64,000 nucleotides of DNA from Arthrobacter sp. B1805 (GTDB lineage: Bacteria > Actinomycetota > Actinomycetes > Actinomycetales > Micrococcaceae), in assembly GCF_002929745.1 (NCBI RefSeq), contig NZ_PJIQ01000016.1, positions 1-64,000 of the forward strand, given 5' to 3'. This document shows, one piece after another, positions 58,601-64,000 of the stretch. Positions within the stretch are counted from its first letter, which is position 1; each line of letters starts with the position of its first letter. A program made the translations under genes and the position numbers. The notes below the pieces were generated by a model, which was not told the origin of the DNA, searched no databases, and was given only the letters and a program-made list of their open reading frames with translations.

Positions 58601-58649
58601 CTCCACGCTTGTCGCTCGGGCCGCCGGAATTTCCCGGCGGTCAGGGTGA

Positions 58650-59276
58650 CTAGCGTGCGTAGTACTCGACGACGAGCTGCTCTTCGCAGGTCACGGGGAC
58701 CTCAGCGCGCTTCGGGCGACGCACGAGGCGCGCCTGGAGCTTGTCGAGCTGCACGTCCAGGTAGCCGGGAACGGCGGGGAGGACGTCGCGGTGCGCACCT
58801 GCGGCAGCAACCTGCAGCGGGACCATGGTCTCGCTGCGGCTGTGGACGTGGATGAGCTGGCCTTCGGCCACGCGGAACGACGGGCGGTCCACGCGGGAGC
58901 CGTCCACCATGATGTGGCGGTGCACGACGAGCTGGCGGGCCTGGGCGATCGTACGGGCGAAGCCGGCACGCAGCACGAGTGCGTCGAGGCGCATCTCGAG
59001 CAGTTCGATCAGGTTCTCACCGGTCAGGCCCGAGGTGCGTCGGGCCTCTTCGAAGACACGGGTCATCTGTGCTTCGCGGATCCCGTACTGGGCGCGCAGG
59101 CGCTGCTTTTCACGCAGGCGTACGGCGTAGTCGCTGTCCTGCTTGCGACGCGCGCGGCCGTGCTGGCCCGGCGCGTACGGCCGACGTTCGAGGTACTTCT
59201 CTGCCTTGGGGGTCAGAGCGATGCCGAGGGCACGCGAGATGCGAACCTTCCGGCGGGCACGTGTGTTGTTAGCCAC
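58650..59276 (-). CDS. rpsD: 30S ribosomal protein S4
   Basis: S4 starts 30S assembly by binding the 5' domain of 16S rRNA and often represses its own translation. The 208-residue protein has the S4 N-terminal region (TRARRKVRISRALGIALTPKAEKYLERRPYAPGQHGRARRKQ) and the S4 RNA-binding domain (LEMRLDALVLRAGFARTIAQARQLVVHRHIMVDGSRVDRPS). The GTG start is preceded by GAAAGG. It is transcribed alone, in contrast to the alpha-operon location in E. coli. Confidence 0.97.
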   Translation of the reverse strand: MANNTRARRKVRISRALGIALTPKAEKYLERRPYAPGQHGRARRKQDSDYAVRLREKQRLRAQYGIREAQMTRVFEEARRTSGLTGENLIELLEMRLDALVLRAGFARTIAQARQLVVHRHIMVDGSRVDRPSFRVAEGQLIHVHSRSETMVPLQVAAAGAHRDVLPAVPGYLDVQLDKLQARLVRRPKRAEVPVTCEEQLVVEYYAR

Positions 59277-59583
59277 GTCTACCTTTCGATGATTTTTGCG
59301 GCGAAGAAACGGACCTGCGCCACGGGGGCGTCCGCACTTCCTGGTGTCGCTGGCCTCCTCTTGCGGAGAGCCGGGATTGGCCGCTTCCCGGTACTACAGT
59401 TCGCCCCGACCCTGGCCACCACCCCGCACAGCACGGCAGACATGCCGGGATGGGTGGGGAGGCAAGCTGGTACACGACGACTTGCCAGTCAGCGTCCAAT
59501 GCTAGCAGTCGGCCGGACCGACAACCGAATCGCGGGGTGGATCCCACTACCGACCGCCACGTACCCTCGGTGGCAACCGGGCT
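59277..59583. other. Leader/upstream region of rpsD
   Basis: About 300 bases between rpsD and the rarA-side repeats hold no gene. Next to the rpsD start is an A-rich stretch (GATTTTTGCGGCGAAGAAAC, plus strand), the most AT-rich part and the likely promoter or 5' leader. S4 autoregulation would act here, but no established S4-leader fold could be identified. Confidence 0.35.
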
Positions 59584-59665
59584 GCCGGTGCTCCCGGCGT
59601 CAGGGCCCTTGCCGATGCTTCCGGTGCCGCGCCGTGCTGCCGGTACGTCCCGCTGCGGCGCCGTG
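59584..59665. repeat. Degenerate tandem repeat of about 27-28 bp at the rarA 3' end
   Basis: Three copies begin GCCGGTGCTCCC (59584), GCCGATGCTTCC (59611) and GCCGGTACGTCC (59639), spaced 27 and 28 bases. They share GCCGxTxCxTCC and end in GC-rich tails. They lie just beyond the rarA stop. There is no coding potential. Position and the TTCCGG-like core recall the arrays near 12421 and 47864. Confidence 0.5.
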
Positions 59666-59671
59666 CGTCCT

Positions 59672-61192
59672 CTACCTGCCCCGGATGATGCGGCGCAGGC
59701 GGGACAGGCGGGACGCGATGTCCCGTTCCACTCCGCGATCCGTCGGCTCGTAGTAGTTCCGCCCCACGAGGTCGTCCGGTGCGTACTGCTGTACCGCGAT
59801 CCCATGCGGCTCGTCGTGCGAGTAGACATATCCCTTGCCGTGCCCGAGCTGGGACGCACCGGGATAGTGGGCATCCCTCAGATGGGCCGGGATCCCCTGT
59901 CCCCGGCCCGCCCGCACGTCCGCGATCGCGGCGTTGATGCCGTTGTAGGCCGCATTCGACTTCGGCGCCGTCGCGATATGGACGACTGCTTCCGCGAGGA
60001 TGATGCGCGCCTCCGGCATGCCCACGAGCTGCACCGCCTGCGCCGCGGCGACGGCGGTCTGGAGTGCGGTCGGATCTGCCATGCCGACGTCCTCGGAAGC
60101 GGAGATCATCAGCCGCCGCGCGATGAAACGCGGATCCTCGCCCGCCTCAAGCATCCGCGCGACGTAGTGCAGCGCGGCATCGACGTCCGAGCCGCGGAGC
60201 GACTTGATGAAGGCACTCGCGACGTCGTAGTGCTGGTCACCCGCGCGGTCGTACCGCAACGCGGCGACATCCACCGCCTTCTCGGCGTGCTCGAGGGTGA
60301 CGACGACGGGCGGCCTACCCGGACGTTCCTCGTTCCGGCCGCCCCCCACTGCGCCATCGCCATCCTCATCGTCGTAGCCGTTCTCATCGTGGTCCTCGTC
60401 GCCACTGCCACCGTCCGCGGGATCATGCCGCACGGCCTGGGAATCCTCTGCCGACCGCGCGACGCCGGCAGCCGCTTCCAGCGCCGTCAGTCCCCGCCGC
60501 GCATCGCCCGCCGCAAGTCGGACGAGGTGTTCCAGCGCCTCCTCGGACACAGCCACCGTGCCCGCCAACCCGCGTTCGTCGTCGACAGCGCGCTGCAGGA
60601 GGCCCCTGATGTCCGCCTCGTCCAGTGGCCGGAGTGTCTGCAGGAGTGACCGGGAGAGAAGCGGCGACACCACCGAGAACGAGGGGTTCTCGGTGGTGGC
60701 CGCGATGAGCACCACCCAGCCGTTCTCCACGCCGGGCAGCAGGGCATCCTGCTGTGCCTTGTTGAAGCGGTGGATCTCGTCGAGGAACAGCACCGTGGTC
60801 TGGCGGTACAGATCGCGAGAGGTCAGGGCGTCGTCCATGACCCGCCGCACGTCCTTGACGCCCGCGGTGATGGCCGACAGCTCGACGAACTTGCGGCCCT
60901 GCCCACGGGCGATCACGTGCGCGAGGGTCGTCTTGCCGGTTCCGGGAGGACCCCAGAGGATCACGGACGACGGCGCGGCGTGCGCACCCGGATCGTGCTC
61001 GCCGGCGAGCGTCCGCAGGGGCGATCCCCGGCCGAGGAGGTGCTGCTGCCCGACCACCTCGTCCAGGCTGCGCGGCCGCATACGCACAGCCAGCGGACTG
61101 CGCGGGCGGACGGACCCAGGCGCCCGGACGCCGCCGTCCGGCAGGTCATCCGGCGCGTCCTCGTCCGCCCCGACGCTGAATAGATCATTCAC
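59672..61192 (-). CDS. rarA: Replication-associated recombination protein A (RarA/MgsA)
   Basis: AAA+ ATPase of the clamp-loader-like RarA/WRNIP1 family, acting at stalled forks. The protein has 506 residues from GTG 61192 ([16 protein letters not shown], as in relatives that begin MDDLF). Walker A is GPPGTGKTT (81-89) and Walker B is LFLDEIHRF (135-143); ATTENPSF is sensor 1. The C-terminal oligomerisation domain follows ([24 protein letters not shown]). Between AAA lid and C-domain, residues 246-294 are a low-complexity acidic insert. No Shine-Dalgarno; a TAACGT hexamer about ten bases upstream suggests leaderless translation. Confidence 0.94.
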   Translation of the reverse strand: MNDLFSVGADEDAPDDLPDGGVRAPGSVRPRSPLAVRMRPRSLDEVVGQQHLLGRGSPLRTLAGEHDPGAHAAPSSVILWGPPGTGKTTLAHVIARGQGRKFVELSAITAGVKDVRRVMDDALTSRDLYRQTTVLFLDEIHRFNKAQQDALLPGVENGWVVLIAATTENPSFSVVSPLLSRSLLQTLRPLDEADIRGLLQRAVDDERGLAGTVAVSEEALEHLVRLAAGDARRGLTALEAAAGVARSAEDSQAVRHDPADGGSGDEDHDENGYDDEDGDGAVGGGRNEERPGRPPVVVTLEHAEKAVDVAALRYDRAGDQHYDVASAFIKSLRGSDVDAALHYVARMLEAGEDPRFIARRLMISASEDVGMADPTALQTAVAAAQAVQLVGMPEARIILAEAVVHIATAPKSNAAYNGINAAIADVRAGRGQGIPAHLRDAHYPGASQLGHGKGYVYSHDEPHGIAVQQYAPDDLVGRNYYEPTDRGVERDIASRLSRLRRIIRGR

Positions 61193-61286
61193 ACCGTCAA
61201 CGTTACTGTGGGCCACTGACGCCTCCGGCCCTTCCGGGCCGCCCGCTTCCAGCGCCGATGCCCCCAGATGCACGAGAAGGACTCCC

Positions 61287-61961
61287 ATGCCCTCGACAAG
61301 GTCCGTTCTCGTCGAAGCACAGCGCCTCGACGGGTGGCTGGCGCGGTTCGCCGACCGCAACGGCTCCTACACCGTGCACCCGGCGGCAAACCGGACCGAT
61401 GGCTCCCTGACCGTGGTGGCCGAGAATGGCTGCCGAGCGCTCCTGGCTCCCCCCTTGCCTCAGCCCAGGCCGCCCGCGACGAGCGGAGCGGAAGCCGCTG
61501 CAGCGGACCTCGTCGCGGGGCTCACGTCGGCGATCGACGTCACTGCCGCCGTCGGGCTCCTGCTGATCCGACGCGGCGGCTATTCCGTCGGCGTCGCACG
61601 AGCAGGGCAGATCCTGTCCTCGAAGACCGGCACACGCTACGTCCAGGGGAAAACCGCCGCCGGAGGCTGGTCGCAGCAGCGCTTCGCGCGTCGACGCGCC
61701 AACCAGGCCGATGCCCTGGTCGAGGAGACAGCGGCGAGGGCCGCCGCGCTCTACGACGTCGACAGGCCGTCCTGCCTGCAGCTCGGGGGCGACAGGGCGC
61801 TGGCGTCGGCCGCGCTCGGCGAGCGGATCCTCGCGCCCTACGCGGCGCTCCCGCAGGTTCCTTTCCTGACGGTTCCCGACCCGCGATTCGCCGTCCTGAA
61901 GGAGGCAGCGCGCACCGCTCTGTCCGTGCGGATCACGGTCACCGACGCACCAGAGGACTGA
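61287..61961 (+). CDS. acVLRF1-family peptidyl-tRNA hydrolase (actinobacterial Vms1-like release factor)
   Basis: The 224-residue protein matches the actinobacterial VLRF1 family, related to eukaryotic Vms1/ANKZF1, which release peptides from tRNA on split ribosomes. The release-factor-like motif [16 protein letters not shown] (residues 122-137) has the GxxQ-type glutamine at 130/131 and the basic stretch after it. [25 protein letters not shown] precedes it. AAGGA lies five bases before the ATG. It is divergent from rarA, 94 bases between starts, and faces rpe. Confidence 0.88.
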   Translation: MPSTRSVLVEAQRLDGWLARFADRNGSYTVHPAANRTDGSLTVVAENGCRALLAPPLPQPRPPATSGAEAAAADLVAGLTSAIDVTAAVGLLLIRRGGYSVGVARAGQILSSKTGTRYVQGKTAAGGWSQQRFARRRANQADALVEETAARAAALYDVDRPSCLQLGGDRALASAALGERILAPYAALPQVPFLTVPDPRFAVLKEAARTALSVRITVTDAPED

Positions 61962-61972
61962 GGGCGACAGGA

Positions 61973-61997
61973 GCGCCGGAACCTCAGGCTCCGGCGC
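61973..61997. terminator. Short inverted repeat between acVLRF1 and rpe stops
   Basis: GCGCCGGA (61973-61980) and TCCGGCGC (61990-61997) are perfect reverse complements with a nine-base loop. The right arm overlaps the last codons of rpe. It may end transcription from both convergent genes. No T-tract; weak. Confidence 0.4.
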
Positions 61998-62652
61998 CGC
62001 GGGTCCCGGCGGTGCGGAGGGCCGCGATGGCGGCAGCGGCGTCGTCCGCGCCGTACACGGACGACCCCGCCACGAAGACCGTCGCGCCCGCGTCCGCCGC
62101 GCGCAGGATGGTCTCCTCGGTGATGCCACCGTCGACCTGGATCACCAGGGGCAGGTTCGCATCACGGACAGCGTCAGCGGCCCGGCGGATTTTCGGCAGG
62201 GTCAGGTCGAGGAACGCCTGACCGCCGAATCCGGGCTCGACGGTCATCACCAGCAGCATGTCGAGCTCGCCGAGCAGATCGAGGTAGGGCTCCACGGGCG
62301 TCGCCGGCCGCAGCGCCATCGCGGCCTTCGAGCCGGCGTCGCGCAACTCCCGGGCGAGCTTCACCGGAGCCGACGACGCCTCCGCGTGGAACGTCACCGA
62401 CGCGGCACCGGCCTCTGCGTACTGGGGCGCCCAGCGATCGGCGTCCTCGATCATCAGGTGCACGTCGAGCGGGATCGGACTGACCTGCTGGATGCGCCTG
62501 ACGACCGGAAGCCCGAGGGTCAGGTTCGGCACGAAGTGGTTGTCCATCACATCCACGTGCACGGCGTCGGCCGACGCGATGCGCTGCAGTTCCGCCTCTA
62601 GATTCACGAAATCCGCCGAGAGGATGCTGGGGTTGATGCACAGGTGTGTCAT
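61984..62652 (-). CDS. rpe: Ribulose-phosphate 3-epimerase
   Basis: Rpe interconverts ribulose 5-phosphate and xylulose 5-phosphate. The protein has 222 residues from the ATG at 62652 ([22 protein letters not shown]). The metal/catalytic motifs [48 protein letters not shown] and VDGGI are all present. An open frame to 62709 is rejected because the TIM-barrel family starts here; AAAGGAA lies eight bases upstream. It follows rsmB by 61 bases. Confidence 0.97.
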   Translation of the reverse strand: MTHLCINPSILSADFVNLEAELQRIASADAVHVDVMDNHFVPNLTLGLPVVRRIQQVSPIPLDVHLMIEDADRWAPQYAEAGAASVTFHAEASSAPVKLARELRDAGSKAAMALRPATPVEPYLDLLGELDMLLVMTVEPGFGGQAFLDLTLPKIRRAADAVRDANLPLVIQVDGGITEETILRAADAGATVFVAGSSVYGADDAAAAIAALRTAGTRGAGA

Positions 62653-62713
62653 GGCCGTTTCCTTTCCAGGCTGTGCTCGTTCCGGGGGTGGGTCAACCTC
62701 GCCTCGCACGGCC

Positions 62714-64000
62714 TCACGGCGTCTTCCTGATCAATGCGAGGTACATGGCATCCGTGCCGTGGACGTGCGGCCAGAGCTGGGCACTCGTGCCATGGCCGGC
62801 GCCGAGCGCTCCACCGATACTCACAGCGTCCAGCGCGGCTCCTGCATCGAGCCGCTCGAATCCCGACCGCTTCCGCAGGCAGTCGTCGACGACGGCTTCC
62901 GTCTCGGCGTGGTGGGGCGAGCAGGTCACATAGGCGACGACACCCCCCGGGGCGACGGCGTCCAGCGCGGACGCCAGGAGTTCCCGCTGCAGCGGTGCCA
63001 GCGACACGAGGTCGGCGGGCTGGCGACGCCAGCGGGACTCGGGGCGGCGCCGAAGAGCACCGAGCCCGGTGCATGGCGCGTCGACGAGCACGCGGTCATA
63101 GCGGTCCGGCTGCTCCCGTCCGAGATCGCGTCCATCACCCACACGTACGGTCCAGGAGTCCTCCGGCAGGGGGCGTAGCGCCTGCCGGACGAGTTGTGCG
63201 CGGTGCGGCACCGGCTCGTTCGCCGTCAGGTGCACACCCGTGTCCTGACCGATGGCCGCGAGCAGAGCGGTCTTACCGCCGGGGCCTGCGCACAGATCGA
63301 GCCACCGCTCCGTGGTGCCCGTCCGTGCGTCACCGAGGTCGAGAGCGGCCAGGGCGCGCGCAACGAGCTGCGATCCCGAGTCCTGCACCCTGATGGTGCC
63401 CGTCGAGACGCCGGGCAGCCGGCTCACATCACCTCCGGAGTAGTAGGCGGAGCCTGGTGCGAGGCGGCCTGGCTCGGCTCCTTCCTCGAGGACTCCCTCG
63501 AGCGAAGCGAGCCCCGGCAGCGCCACGAGGTGCACGACGGGCGCGGAATTGTCCGCCGCCAGCAGTGCATCGATCTCGGCGACGTCACGGCCATGGGCCA
63601 CGAGCGACTGACGCATCGCTCGGACGATCCATTCGGGATGGCTGTAGGTCAGGGCGGCGATCGCGGTGGCGTCCGTCAGTCCGGCGACGAGCTCGCTGAC
63701 CCAGCCGTCCAGGTCGCGGGCTGTTACTTTCCGAAGCACGGCATTGACCAGCGACGACGGTCCGGCGCCGATTACGGCGCGCACCAGCCCGACGGTCTGG
63801 TCCAGCGCGGCATGAGCCGGAACGCGCATCGCCAGGAGTTGATGGACGCCGATGCGCAGGGCGTCGAGCACGGCGGGGTCGAGCTGATCGAGCGGCCGGT
63901 CGACGCAACGGGCGAGAACCGCGTCGTAGGTCCCCTGGCCCCGCAGCGCGCCGTAGGTCAGCTCCGTCGCGAACCCCGCATCCCTCCGGTCCAACCTGTG
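62714..64000 (-). CDS. rsmB: 16S rRNA (cytosine-967-C5)-methyltransferase RsmB, 5' end outside the window
   Basis: RsmB (Fmu/Sun) methylates C967 of 16S rRNA. The frame is open to the window edge, so the N-terminus is missing. Visible are most of the NusB-like RNA-binding domain ([30 protein letters not shown]) and the Rossmann methyltransferase domain with [34 protein letters not shown] (second catalytic Cys in APCTG) and [18 protein letters not shown] (nucleophilic Cys in TCS). Roughly 50-80 residues are likely lost. Upstream fmt, its common partner, may follow outside. Confidence 0.94.
   Translation of the reverse strand, partial: HRLDRRDAGFATELTYGALRGQGTYDAVLARCVDRPLDQLDPAVLDALRIGVHQLLAMRVPAHAALDQTVGLVRAVIGAGPSSLVNAVLRKVTARDLDGWVSELVAGLTDATAIAALTYSHPEWIVRAMRQSLVAHGRDVAEIDALLAADNSAPVVHLVALPGLASLEGVLEEGAEPGRLAPGSAYYSGGDVSRLPGVSTGTIRVQDSGSQLVARALAALDLGDARTGTTERWLDLCAGPGGKTALLAAIGQDTGVHLTANEPVPHRAQLVRQALRPLPEDSWTVRVGDGRDLGREQPDRYDRVLVDAPCTGLGALRRRPESRWRRQPADLVSLAPLQRELLASALDAVAPGGVVAYVTCSPHHAETEAVVDDCLRKRSGFERLDAGAALDAVSIGGALGAGHGTSAQLWPHVHGTDAMYLALIRKTP

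Overview
The window is high-GC actinobacterial chromosome. Gene content and order fit the Micrococcaceae (Arthrobacter or a close relative): an actinobacterial-type integration host factor upstream of gmk, rpoZ, coaBC and metK; a PriA without a Walker A motif; an actinobacterial Vms1-like release factor (acVLRF1); hrcA-dnaJ under a CIRCE element; and many GTG starts. The genus is an inference. I found no rRNA, tRNA, CRISPR array, prophage or intact insertion sequence.

Layout. 1-110 is homopolymer-rich sequence typical of a contig end. 188-2274 is a thin accessory stretch: a small XRE regulator behind a large palindrome, coupled to a membrane protein, then a decayed SRAP (YedK/HMCES) gene. 2275-13491 holds housekeeping genes: a GerMN protein, hrcA-dnaJ-rsmE (heat-shock control), DUF3097 and DUF4870 proteins, lepA-hemW, an orphan PemK/MazF-like protein, and rpsT. 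13579-21041 reads on the minus strand as leuS-degV-comEA-comEC-holA, preceded by what looks like a leucine-responsive attenuator with an eight-residue leader peptide. 21091-26484 is a glycerol module: glpD, glpF and glpK, with a divergent SorC-type regulator. 26534-31132 is the most accessory part: an SDR enzyme with a divergent MerR regulator, then a tightly coupled run of aldo/keto reductase, alpha/beta hydrolase, GT4 glycosyltransferase and a small unknown protein.

31143-59276 is almost entirely minus strand. In transcription order it carries rpsD; DUF948 and DUF6167-like proteins; alaS-ruvX-mltG-aroE-aroC-aroK-aroB; efp-nusB; the pyrimidine operon pyrR-pyrB-pyrC-(PH-like)-carA-carB-pyrF with a PyrR-binding RNA hairpin at the pyrR ribosome-binding site; then mihF-gmk-rpoZ-coaBC-metK-priA. 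Only a PrsW-type protease gene interrupts on the plus strand. The right end has rarA, acVLRF1 on the plus strand, rpe, and rsmB running off the edge.

Functionally this is core metabolism and information processing: UMP synthesis, chorismate synthesis, glycerol use, translation (leuS, alaS, efp, lepA, rpsT, rpsD, rsmE, rsmB, acVLRF1), replication and recombination (holA, priA, ruvX, rarA) and DNA uptake (comEA/EC). No large undescribed multi-gene system is evident. The observations most worth checking are the leuS leader, the substituted NPA motifs in GlpF, the PyrR hairpin, the XRE palindrome, the short-period tandem repeats at several gene 3' ends, and the 28.0-31.1 kb cassette.
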